From Streptomyces sp. DHE7-1 (GTDB lineage Bacteria > Actinomycetota > Actinomycetes > Streptomycetales > Streptomycetaceae), in contig JACJDG010000003.1 in assembly GCA_016432725.1 (NCBI GenBank), forward strand, positions 4,921,001 to 4,985,000: a stretch of DNA of 64,000 nucleotides, written 5' to 3'. Positions 18,150-25,567 of the stretch are shown here, piece by piece (the first letter of the stretch is position 1; every line of letters starts with the position of its first letter). Below the pieces are notes generated by a model. The model did no database searches, had not been told where the DNA came from, and worked only from the letters and a program-made list of their open reading frames with translations. Made by a program: the position numbers and the translations under genes.

Positions 18150-18692
18150 TTACTCGGCCGCCTGGGCCAGGACCGCCTCCGCGTCGAGGGTCACGCCGAC
18201 GGCCTGGACCACGGACGCGATCTTGAACGCCTCCTGGACCACGTCGCGCTCGACGCCGGCCTTGCGCAGCACCTGCTCGTGCGAGTCGAGGCACATGCCG
18301 CAGCCGTTGATCGCGGAGACCGCGAAGGACCACAGCTCGAAGTCGACCTTCTCCACACCCGGGTTGCCGATGACGTTCATCCGCAGACCGGCGCGCAGGG
18401 TGCCGTACTCGTGGTCGGACAGCAGGTGCCGGGTGCGGTAGAAGACGTTGTTCATCGCCATCACCGCGGCGGCGGCCTTGGCGGCCGTGTACGCCTCCGG
18501 CGACAGGTTCGCCTTCGCCTCCGGCTCCAGCTCACGCAGCACGATCGGGGAGCGGGAGGCGATGGCGGTCGCCAGCACCGTGCCCCAGAGCTGCTGGGCC
18601 GGCAGGTCGGAGTTGCCGATGACCGAACCCAGGTTGAGCTTCAGGTCCTTGGCGTAGTCCGGGACCAGGGACTTCAGCGAGTCGAGCGACAT
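18150..18692 (-). CDS. ahpD: alkyl hydroperoxide reductase AhpD
   Basis: AhpD is a CxxC disulfide reductase that passes electrons to AhpC for reduction of hydroperoxides and peroxynitrite in the cytosol. The active site INGCGMCLDSHE shows Cys131, Cys134 and His138, the family spacing. The 180-residue length matches M. tuberculosis AhpD. The start is 3 bp after the ahpC stop, so the two form one operon, with oxyR divergent upstream, as in other Streptomyces. Confidence 0.95.
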   Translation of the reverse strand: MSLDSLKSLVPDYAKDLKLNLGSVIGNSDLPAQQLWGTVLATAIASRSPIVLRELEPEAKANLSPEAYTAAKAAAAVMAMNNVFYRTRHLLSDHEYGTLRAGLRMNVIGNPGVEKVDFELWSFAVSAINGCGMCLDSHEQVLRKAGVERDVVQEAFKIASVVQAVGVTLDAEAVLAQAAE

Positions 18693-18695
18693 GGG

Positions 18696-19250
18696 TCACT
18701 CACCGGCCAGCAGCGCGACCGGGTCCAGCGTCTCGTCGCCCTTGCTCCAGTTGCAGGGGCACAGCTCGTCGGTCTGCAGGGCGTCGAGGACCCGCAGGAC
18801 CTCCTTGGGGTTACGGCCGACGGAACCGGCGGTCACCATGGTGAACTGGATCTCGTTGTTCTGGTCGACGATGAAGACGGCGCGCTTGGCGAAGCCGTCC
18901 TCGCCCTCGATGCCGAGGTCGCGCATCAGCTCGTGCTTGGAGTCGGCCATCATCGGGAAGGGCAGGTCACGCAGGTCGTCGTGGTCCTTGCGCCAGGCGT
19001 GGTGGACGAACTCGGAGTCACCGGAGAAGCCGAGGATCTGGGCGTCGCGGTCGGCGAACTCGTCGTTCAGCTTGCCGAAAGCGGCGATCTCGGTCGGGCA
19101 CACGAAGGTGAAGTCCTTGGGCCAGGCGAAAACGATCTTCCACTTGCCCTCGTAGGTCTTGTGGTTGATCGTGTCGAACTCCTTGCCCTTCTCCAGCGAG
19201 ACGCAGGCGGTCAGTTCGAACTCGGGGAACTTGTCACCGACAGTGAGCAC
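18696..19250 (-). CDS. ahpC: peroxiredoxin AhpC
   Basis: This typical 2-Cys peroxiredoxin reduces H2O2, organic peroxides and peroxynitrite. The peroxidatic Cys is in DFTFVCPTEI (residue 51), and the C-terminal ELCPCNW has Cys164 and Cys166 for resolution, the actinobacterial AhpC form that works with AhpD. GTG 19250 follows AAGGAGAGC. The first residues VGDKFPEFELTA are the usual AhpC beginning. Transcription probably depends on OxyR binding in the 133-bp gap to oxyR. Confidence 0.95.
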   Translation of the reverse strand: MLTVGDKFPEFELTACVSLEKGKEFDTINHKTYEGKWKIVFAWPKDFTFVCPTEIAAFGKLNDEFADRDAQILGFSGDSEFVHHAWRKDHDDLRDLPFPMMADSKHELMRDLGIEGEDGFAKRAVFIVDQNNEIQFTMVTAGSVGRNPKEVLRVLDALQTDELCPCNWSKGDETLDPVALLAGE

Positions 19251-19383
19251 ACGCTCTCCTTGCAGCGAGGCAGCGCCCGGATCGCGGGCACTACCCATGG
19301 GTTGGACTTTGTCGATGTTGGCACAGGGTGCATTGATACGGGAAATAGCTACACTCGGTCGGGTTGATCGGAGGTATCTATCA
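19251..19383. promoter_or_regulatory. divergent ahpC-oxyR control region
   Basis: This 133-bp spacer separates ahpCD and oxyR, which are transcribed outward. In Streptomyces, OxyR is known to control both from this interval. A/T-rich parts such as GATACGGGAAATAGCTACAC (19344-19363) and GGTATCTATCA (19373-19383) are candidate contacts; I cannot fix the exact site by eye. Confidence 0.55.
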
Positions 19384-20337
19384 GTGACCGCCAGTAGCGC
19401 GAGCGGCAAGCGGCGCCAGCCCAGCCTGTCCCAGCTCCGTGCCTTCGCGGCCGTGGCCGAGCATCTGCACTTCCGGGACGCGGCCGCCGCCATCGGAATG
19501 AGCCAGCCCGCCCTGTCCGGCGCGGTCTCGGCGCTGGAGGAGATCCTGGGCGTGACCCTCCTCGAGCGTACGACCCGCAAGGTGCTGCTCTCGCCCGCCG
19601 GTGAGCGGCTGGCGGTACGGGCGAAGGCGGTGCTGGACGAGGTCGGGGCCCTGTTGGAGGAGGCCGAGGCGGTCCGGGCGCCGTTCACCGGGGTGCTGCG
19701 GCTCGGGGTGATCCCGACCGTCGCGCCGTATCTGCTGCCCACCGTGCTGGGCCTGGTCCACGAGCGGTACCCGCACCTCGACCTCCAGGTGCACGAGGAG
19801 CAGACCGCCAGCCTCGTCGAGGGCCTGCAGTCCGGCCGCCTGGACCTGCTGCTGCTCGCCGTCCCGCTCGGCGTCCCCGGCGTGACCGAACTCCCGCTCT
19901 TCGACGAGGACTTCGTGCTCGTCACCCCGCCCGACCACCGGCTCGGCGGCCGCGAGGGGATCCCGCGCGAGGCGCTGCGGGAACTGAACCTGCTGCTGCT
20001 GGACGAGGGCCACTGCCTGCGCGACCAGGCCCTCGACATCTGCCGCGAGGCCGGCCGGGAGGACGCGCCGGTCAGCACCACGGCCGCCGGGCTGTCCACC
20101 CTGGTGCAGCTCGTCGCGGGCGGCCTCGGCTGCACCCTGCTGCCGCGCACCGCCCTGAAGGTCGAGACGACCCGCGGCAGCCGGCTCCGCACCGGCTACT
20201 TCGCCGCCCCCGCCCCCAGCCGCCGGATCGCCTTCGCCATGCGCGCGGGCGCCGCCAGGGGAGCGGAGTACGAGGAACTGGCGGCGGCCCTGCGCGAGGA
20301 GCTGCGGCCCCTGCCGGTGCGGGTGCTGGAGGCCTGA
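19384..20337 (+). CDS. oxyR: LysR-type peroxide sensor OxyR
   Basis: The N-terminal helix-turn-helix (LSQLRAFAAVAEHLHFRDAAAAIGMSQPALS) is followed by a LysR effector domain. Cys211 and Cys220 in GHCLRDQALDIC are the redox pair that forms the activating disulfide, nine residues apart as in S. coelicolor OxyR. GGAGG at 19369-19373 supports GTG 19384. 317 aa. It activates the divergent ahpCD operon and controls itself. Confidence 0.93.
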   Translation: MTASSASGKRRQPSLSQLRAFAAVAEHLHFRDAAAAIGMSQPALSGAVSALEEILGVTLLERTTRKVLLSPAGERLAVRAKAVLDEVGALLEEAEAVRAPFTGVLRLGVIPTVAPYLLPTVLGLVHERYPHLDLQVHEEQTASLVEGLQSGRLDLLLLAVPLGVPGVTELPLFDEDFVLVTPPDHRLGGREGIPREALRELNLLLLDEGHCLRDQALDICREAGREDAPVSTTAAGLSTLVQLVAGGLGCTLLPRTALKVETTRGSRLRTGYFAAPAPSRRIAFAMRAGAARGAEYEELAAALREELRPLPVRVLEA

Positions 20338-20351
20338 CCGCCGCTTCGGGG

Positions 20352-20385
20352 GTCCGGCGGCGCCCCGCACGGGACGCCGCCGGAC
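20352..20385. terminator. bidirectional terminator between oxyR and the ABC permease gene
   Basis: An 11-bp perfect stem (GTCCGGCGGCG and complement) with a 12-nt loop lies between two convergent genes, 15 bp after oxyR and 2 bp from the end of the permease gene. Confidence 0.65.
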
Positions 20386-20387
20386 GC

Positions 20388-22757
20388 CTACTCGGTGCGC
20401 AGCCCGTCCGGCCGCATCAGCCTGAGCAGCGGGGGCAGGCTGAGCAGGGTCACCGCGAGCACCACCGCGGCGCCGGCGCCGCTCATGGCCAGCACGCTCG
20501 CCCAGTCGACGGTCACCGGGGTCGCCGTCATCTTCAGCAGCACCGCGCCGAGGGTCAGGCCGACCGCGGAGGACAGCAGCAGTCCGAGGACGATCGGGAC
20601 CGCCGTCTGCCACAGCACCGACAGGCCCAGGGTGCGGCGCCGGGTGCCGAAGGCGACCAGTGAGGACAGCAGCTTGCGCCGCTCACGGAGCTGCTCCAAC
20701 TGCGAGACCAGCAGACTCGCGCCGATCAGCGCCAGCACGCAGACCGCGCCGACGAACAGGCCGGTGCGCAGCGAGGTGAACTTCGTGGACTCCTCGGTCG
20801 CCGTCCAGGTGAACACGTTCGCGGTCGCGGCCACCCGGGCGGCCGTGTTGCGCACGTGCTCCGGCGCGTCCGGCACCGACTCGTCGGTGCGGACGAAGAC
20901 ATGGCCGCGCAGCGCGGACCGCGCCTTCGCGGGCAGCGCGGACCTCGTGACCAGCAGGCCGTTGGCGCCGTTCTGCAGCGCGTCCTCGCGGTAGGGCACC
21001 TGCGGGAGGCGGGCCGGCAGCTTCCAGGGGACCTGGAGGCTGGGTGTGTCCGAGCCGTCCGGGTCTAGGTAGAGCTGCCGGCCGGGCCGGACGACGGCTG
21101 CTATGGAGTCGTTGTACGAGGAGTCGTAGTGCGGGTTGCGCAGCGTGAACACGTCGCCGTCCCGGCAGGAGGGCAGCCGGGCCACCTCGCGGAGGGCCGC
21201 GCAGTCACCGACCGTGAGGTCGACCAGGTTGTCCGCGTCCCGGCGTTTGTCGGCCGCCGTGGTGGTGGACAGCACCACCGACACCCGCACCCCCTCGGTC
21301 CTCCGGAACGCCTCGCCCACGGCGGCCGCGTCACCGCGGTCCGGCAGCGTCACCTCCATCGACGCCCGGCCGGGGTCCCGGCCGGTGCTCTTGGTGTACT
21401 GGCTCTGCACACCCGCGAACAGCATCTGCAGCGCGATCGCGCCGGCCACCGCCACCGCGATGCCGTTGACCATGCGGGCCGCCGTGCCGCTGCTCAACTG
21501 CAGACGCCGCACCGCCAGTTGCCAGGAGACGGGGCCGGCGCCGAGCCGGGCGACGACCCGTTCCACGATCCACGGCAGCAGGGCGGTCACGCCGACCAGC
21601 AGCAGGAGCACCCCGCCGGTCACCAGGTACTGGTTGAAGCCGCCGCTGTCCCGCCCCTTGCCGATCATCGGATACAGCAGTGCGAGCCCCGCCAGCGGCA
21701 GCAGCAGCCGCCACCACAGGCGGCGCCGGGCCGGCCGGGCCGTCCGCACCACACCGAGCGGCTCCACGACCACCCCGCGCATCGCGAGCAGCGTCACCAG
21801 GACCGCGGACGCCGGCACCGCCACCGCGACCAGCGCGACGAGCGCGGGGGAGGGGTCGAGGTAGCCGGGGAACACGCTCTCGCCCAGCACCTCCACCGAG
21901 CCCGCGACCTGACGTCCGATCAGGAAGAAGACCGTACCGACGGCCAGTCCGAGCAGGGATCCGGCCAGTGCCTCGCCCGCGGCGATCCGCCGGGTCATCC
22001 CGCTGTCGGAGCCGACCAGCCGCAGCGCGGCCAGCCGGCGGTCGCGCCGCTCGCCGCCGAAGCGCACGGCCGCGGCGATGAACACGGCGACCGGCATCAG
22101 CAGCACCACGAAGACGACCAGCACCATCAGCAGCAGCACCGGGTCGGCCTTCTCGGTGGTCGGGTGCGGATCGCCGAAGCGCGTCAGCCGGTCCACCCGT
22201 ACCCCGCCGTCCGCGTCGGGGTCCAGGCCCTTGGCGCCCGCGTAGTACGCCAGCTCGTGCGAGCCGATCAGCCCGCTCTCGCCGATGGTGCCCACGACCC
22301 GGTAGGGCAGCCGCTCGCGCAGCAGTCGGGCGCCGTCCGAGGCGAGCAGATCACGCAGCGCGGGGGAGACGACCATCTCGCCCTTCGCGGGGAAGCGCCC
22401 GAGGCCGGGCGGCAACGGCGCCCGCTCACCCTCGGGTTCGAGGAGCCGGCCCCGGACGTCCTTGGAGTGCCACTGGGTGTCGGTCGCGGCGACCAGCACG
22501 GTGTTGTCGGCTCTTGGCCGGGTGGCGCTGGAGAACGTGTAGTCGTAGCGGGCCTCCTCGACCCGGTGGCGGACGGTGAACACGTTCGGCAGCGCGGTGG
22601 TCAGCAGCAGCAGGGCGACGCCCAGCCCGACGCCGACCGCCGTCAGCGTCATCCGGACCCAGCCCTCACGCCCGCCGGTGACGACGAACCGCGCGCCCAT
22701 GACGAGATCCCTGAACCTCCCCCGCGCGCGCGGGAGATCCCCCCTCGGCTGCCTCAT
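20388..22757 (-). CDS. ABC transporter permease, FtsX/MacB-like
   Basis: The 789-residue membrane protein has an N-terminal helix (MTLTAVGVGLGVALLLLTTAL), a large outer domain, and two FtsX-type blocks of membrane helices (around residues 205-330 with VLLLMVLVVFVVLLMPVAVF, and the last 130 residues with LFVGAVCVLALIGASLLVSQLEQLRERRKLL cut short here for length). The layout is that of ABC exporters for peptides or lipids with a separate ATPase, here the gene just upstream (4-bp ATGA overlap). With the PadR gene it forms a regulator-ATPase-permease operon typical of antimicrobial-peptide or drug resistance. The substrate is unknown. Confidence 0.88.
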   Translation of the reverse strand: MRQPRGDLPRARGRFRDLVMGARFVVTGGREGWVRMTLTAVGVGLGVALLLLTTALPNVFTVRHRVEEARYDYTFSSATRPRADNTVLVAATDTQWHSKDVRGRLLEPEGERAPLPPGLGRFPAKGEMVVSPALRDLLASDGARLLRERLPYRVVGTIGESGLIGSHELAYYAGAKGLDPDADGGVRVDRLTRFGDPHPTTEKADPVLLLMVLVVFVVLLMPVAVFIAAAVRFGGERRDRRLAALRLVGSDSGMTRRIAAGEALAGSLLGLAVGTVFFLIGRQVAGSVEVLGESVFPGYLDPSPALVALVAVAVPASAVLVTLLAMRGVVVEPLGVVRTARPARRRLWWRLLLPLAGLALLYPMIGKGRDSGGFNQYLVTGGVLLLLVGVTALLPWIVERVVARLGAGPVSWQLAVRRLQLSSGTAARMVNGIAVAVAGAIALQMLFAGVQSQYTKSTGRDPGRASMEVTLPDRGDAAAVGEAFRRTEGVRVSVVLSTTTAADKRRDADNLVDLTVGDCAALREVARLPSCRDGDVFTLRNPHYDSSYNDSIAAVVRPGRQLYLDPDGSDTPSLQVPWKLPARLPQVPYREDALQNGANGLLVTRSALPAKARSALRGHVFVRTDESVPDAPEHVRNTAARVAATANVFTWTATEESTKFTSLRTGLFVGAVCVLALIGASLLVSQLEQLRERRKLLSSLVAFGTRRRTLGLSVLWQTAVPIVLGLLLSSAVGLTLGAVLLKMTATPVTVDWASVLAMSGAGAAVVLAVTLLSLPPLLRLMRPDGLRTE

Positions 22758-23458
22758 ACGGCCCGCTCCATGTCCCGGGACCTGCCGTCGCGCACGACGA
22801 TCTCGCGGTCCGAGTACGCGGCCACCCGGGCCTCGTGCGTGACCAGGACGACGGCCGCGTTGGTGGAGCGGGCCGCGTCGGTGAGCAGCTCCATCACGCG
22901 CTCCCCGTTGAGCGAGTCCAGCGCGCCGGTCGGCTCGTCGGCGAACAGCACCCGTGGCCCGGTGACCAGCGCCCGGGCCACGGCGACCCGCTGCCCCTGG
23001 CCGCCGGAGACCTCACCGGGCCGCTTGCCCCGGAGACCGTCCACCTCGAGCCGCTCCATCCAGCCGAGCGCGGCCCGTTCGGCCTCCTTGCGGGAGGTGC
23101 CGTTCAGCCGCAGCGGAAGCGCCACGTTCTCCACACAGGTCAGCTCCGGCACCAACTGCCCGAACTGGAAGACGAATCCGAAGTCGCTGCGCCGCAGCGC
23201 GCTGCGCTCGACGTCGCCCATCGTCGCGAGTTCCCGTCCGGCGTACGTGATCGAGCCCGAGTCGGGCGGCACGATCCCGGCCAGGCAGTGCAGCAGTGTG
23301 GACTTGCCGGACCCGGAGGGGCCCATCACCGCGACGACCTCGCCGGGGTGGATGGAGAACGAGGCGCCGTCCAGGGCGAGCGTGGGGCCGTAGGCCTTGC
23401 GCAGGTCCTCGGCGGCGAGCAGGGAGCCGGGGGAGGGGTCACCGGGCCACCTCCGCAC
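22754..23458 (-). CDS. ABC transporter ATP-binding protein (LolD/MacB type)
   Basis: The 234-residue nucleotide-binding subunit shows Walker A GPSGSGKSTLLHC, the Q-loop FVFQFGQLVPELTC, signature VSGGQGQRVAVARAL, Walker B RVLFADEPTGALD and the H-loop VVLVTHEARVA. It energises the FtsX-type permease encoded next. The start overlaps the PadR gene by 20 bp, so translation is probably coupled. Confidence 0.92.
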   Translation of the reverse strand: MRRWPGDPSPGSLLAAEDLRKAYGPTLALDGASFSIHPGEVVAVMGPSGSGKSTLLHCLAGIVPPDSGSITYAGRELATMGDVERSALRRSDFGFVFQFGQLVPELTCVENVALPLRLNGTSRKEAERAALGWMERLEVDGLRGKRPGEVSGGQGQRVAVARALVTGPRVLFADEPTGALDSLNGERVMELLTDAARSTNAAVVLVTHEARVAAYSDREIVVRDGRSRDMERAV

Positions 23459-23963
23459 GGAGCCTGTCGAGCCGCGCGGCGGTCAGCTCCAGCCAGCGCA
23501 GGTCGGCCTCCAGGTGGAACAGGGCGTGGTCGCAGATGAGCTGGTCCGCGAGGTCGCCCTTGCGCTTGCGGTCGGTGAGGATGCGCATGCTGCGCAGGTG
23601 CTCGGCGCGCTGGGTGTCCAGGACGTCCGCGGCGTCGCGGTGGGTGAGCAGCGCGAGGACGACCTTGGTGTAGAGGGTCGACTGGAGGTACTCCTCCGGC
23701 TTCTCCGGGGTCGCGAGCCAGTGCTCGACGTCGGTGACGCCGGCGTCGGTGATGGCGTACCGCTTGCGCTCGGGCCCGCCGCCCGACTCGATCCCGTCGA
23801 CTTCCACGAGCCCGTTCTTCAGCAGCCGGGACATCGTCGAGTAGACCTGGCCGTAGTGCAGCGGCCGGTCGTGACCGAACTTCTCGTCAAAGGCCCGCTT
23901 CAGGTCGTAGCCGTGTCGGGGGCCGGACTCCAGGAGCCCTAGGAGGGTGTGACCGATGGACAT
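23439..23963 (-). CDS. PadR family transcriptional regulator
   Basis: The winged-helix domain is clear: MSIGHTLLGLLESGPRHGYDLKRAFDE and GQVYSTMSRLLKNGLVEVDG. The C-terminal helical half (VirR/AphA-like) carries the dimer region. 174 aa. It is the first gene of the operon with the ABC exporter and likely represses it through the repeats at 23981-24004, which sit 18 bp before its start. An inducing ligand is likely but unknown. Confidence 0.9.
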   Translation of the reverse strand: MSIGHTLLGLLESGPRHGYDLKRAFDEKFGHDRPLHYGQVYSTMSRLLKNGLVEVDGIESGGGPERKRYAITDAGVTDVEHWLATPEKPEEYLQSTLYTKVVLALLTHRDAADVLDTQRAEHLRSMRILTDRKRKGDLADQLICDHALFHLEADLRWLELTAARLDRLRAEVAR

Positions 23964-23980
23964 GGCAGAACTCTACACAC

Positions 23981-24004
23981 GGTGTATACGCCGGGTGTAT
24001 ACGC
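23981..24004 (-). promoter_or_regulatory. probable PadR operator (tandem GGTGTATACGC)
   Basis: Two exact copies of GGTGTATACGC (23981-23991 and 23994-24004) are 13 bp apart, and each holds the palindrome GTATAC. They lie 18-41 bp upstream of the PadR start, where the promoter should be, so they are the best candidate for autoregulation. Confidence 0.55.
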
Positions 24005-24125
24005 GGAGTGTCCAGTGCCTGGCGGTCGGTGGCGCGGCCCAGGTGGGGGCCGGTTGTCCGGATTCGGTAACGACGGCGGCCCGCCTCCGTGTGCACGGGG
24101 CGGGCCGGCCGGGACGTACGCGTGC

Positions 24126-24383
24126 TCAGGGTGCCGGCGGTCCGTCGGCGGGGCCCCCGGGCGGCCGCCCGCGCCGCGGCAGCGGACCGGTGTCCCGCGG
24201 CAGACGCCCCGCCTCCGACAGCGCCCTGCGCAGCAGGAACTCGATCTGTGCGTTGGCCGAGCGCAGTTCGTCCCCGGCCCAGCGCGCGAGGGCGTCGTAG
24301 ACCGACGGGTCCAGCCTCAGCAGCACCTGCTTGCGCTGCCGGGCCCGTCGCGCGGGCGTCTCCTCCGACGACGGATCCGTCAC
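24126..24383 (-). CDS. small ribbon-helix-helix-like protein
   Basis: The 85-residue protein contains RKQVLLRLDPSVYDALARWAGDELRSANAQIEFLLRRAL. This fits the strand-helix-helix pattern of Arc/MetJ-type DNA-binding proteins, and a basic Pro-rich tail follows. The GTG start overlaps the stop of the SPFH gene, so it is the second gene of that operon. The SPFH plus small RHH pair is a recurring Streptomyces arrangement in my reading. DNA targets are unknown, possibly its own promoter. Confidence 0.7.
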   Translation of the reverse strand: MTDPSSEETPARRARQRKQVLLRLDPSVYDALARWAGDELRSANAQIEFLLRRALSEAGRLPRDTGPLPRRGRPPGGPADGPPAP

Positions 24384-25330
24384 TGGTAGAGGGTCCCGGT
24401 GTTGAGCACGGGCTGCGGGGCCCGGTCCCCGCACAGCACCACCATCAGGTTGGACACCATCGCCGCCTTCCGCTCCTCGTCCAGCTCCACGATGTCCTGC
24501 TCGGCGATCCTGGCGAGCGCCGCCTCCACCATGCCAACCGCGCCGTCCACGATCTGCCGGCGGGCCGCGACGACCGCGCCGGCCTGCTGGCGCTGGAGCA
24601 TCGCCGAGGCGATCTCGGGAGCGTACGCGAGATGCGTGAAGCGCGACTCGACGACCCGCACCCCGGCCGCCTCCACCCGCGCCTGCAGTTCGACGGCCAG
24701 CTTCTCGGTGATCTCCTCGGCGTTGCCCCGCAGCGAGAGGCCGTCCTCCTCGTGCGCGTCGTAGGGGTACTCGATGGCGATGTGCCGTACGGCCGTCTCG
24801 GTCTGGGTGGCGACGAACTCGGCGAAGTCGTCCACCTCGAACGTGGCCTGCGCGGTGTCCCGCACCTTCCACACCACGACCGCGGCCAGCTCGATCGGGT
24901 TGCCGTAGGCGTCGTTGACCTTCAGTACGGCGGTCTCGTGGTTGCGTACCCGGGTGGAGATGCGGGTGCGCGAGGTGAAGGGGTTCACCCAGCGCAGGCC
25001 GTCCTGCCGGATGGTGCCCCGGTAGCGGCCGAAGAGCTGGACCACGCGGGCCTCGCCGGGCGCGACCGTGTTCAGGCCGCGCATCGCGATCACGGCGGCG
25101 AGGAAGACGAGCAGGCCGCAGACGATCAGCCCGCCCTTCGCGCCGCTCGCGGTCACCGCCGAGGCGGCGGCGAACAGCGCCACGGCCGCGGCGAGCCCCA
25201 GCAGGCCGAGGAGCAGGGCGAGACCGCCGCCGATGCTGTGGGCCTGGAACTCGCGGACCCGCGGTGCGGGCATCTCGGGTATGTCGGCGGACGTGGAGGT
25301 GTCGGGTGCGGACGTGCCGGCTGCGGACAT
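24380..25330 (-). CDS. SPFH/stomatin-like membrane protein
   Basis: A 316-residue protein has two membrane segments (LALLLGLLGLAAAVALFAAA and KGGLIVCGLLVFLAAVIAM). The SPFH domain follows: ARVVQLFGRYRGTIRQDGLRWVNPF, VNDAYGNPIELAAVVVWKV, and the helical part with RVEAAGVRVVESRFTHLAYAPEIA. Such proteins form oligomeric scaffolds that organise membrane microdomains or regulate proteases. The RHH gene is translationally coupled behind it. The 14-bp palindrome at 25392-25405 lies 62 bp upstream of its start. Confidence 0.88.
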   Translation of the reverse strand: MSAAGTSAPDTSTSADIPEMPAPRVREFQAHSIGGGLALLLGLLGLAAAVALFAAASAVTASGAKGGLIVCGLLVFLAAVIAMRGLNTVAPGEARVVQLFGRYRGTIRQDGLRWVNPFTSRTRISTRVRNHETAVLKVNDAYGNPIELAAVVVWKVRDTAQATFEVDDFAEFVATQTETAVRHIAIEYPYDAHEEDGLSLRGNAEEITEKLAVELQARVEAAGVRVVESRFTHLAYAPEIASAMLQRQQAGAVVAARRQIVDGAVGMVEAALARIAEQDIVELDEERKAAMVSNLMVVLCGDRAPQPVLNTGTLYQ

Positions 25331-25391
25331 GGTGGGACCCCCGGTTCTCGAAGACGTCCGATTCCCTCGGACGCCTAGCTTGCTTCTAGCT

Positions 25392-25405
25392 AAGTGATAT
25401 CACTT
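25392..25405 (-). promoter_or_regulatory. candidate operator AAGTGATATCACTT
   Basis: A perfect 14-bp palindrome, A/T-rich in a G+C-rich setting, lies between the divergent SPFH and penicillin-binding protein genes and is closer to the SPFH gene. This form suits a GntR-type or similar dimeric repressor; the protein is unknown. Confidence 0.5.
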
Positions 25406-25567
25406 TAGGCCTCCGGGCAACCCAAAGCCAGGGATAACCGTCGGTTCCCTGTGGGGCGGGTGCTGATTCTCACGTCCGTAAAAGAGCGGATCGGGCGCCC
25501 TTTGTCATATAGACGGGTGTTAGCTTTCGGAGCTGACCACTGAGACGGAAGCGGGAGCGTAGGACTC

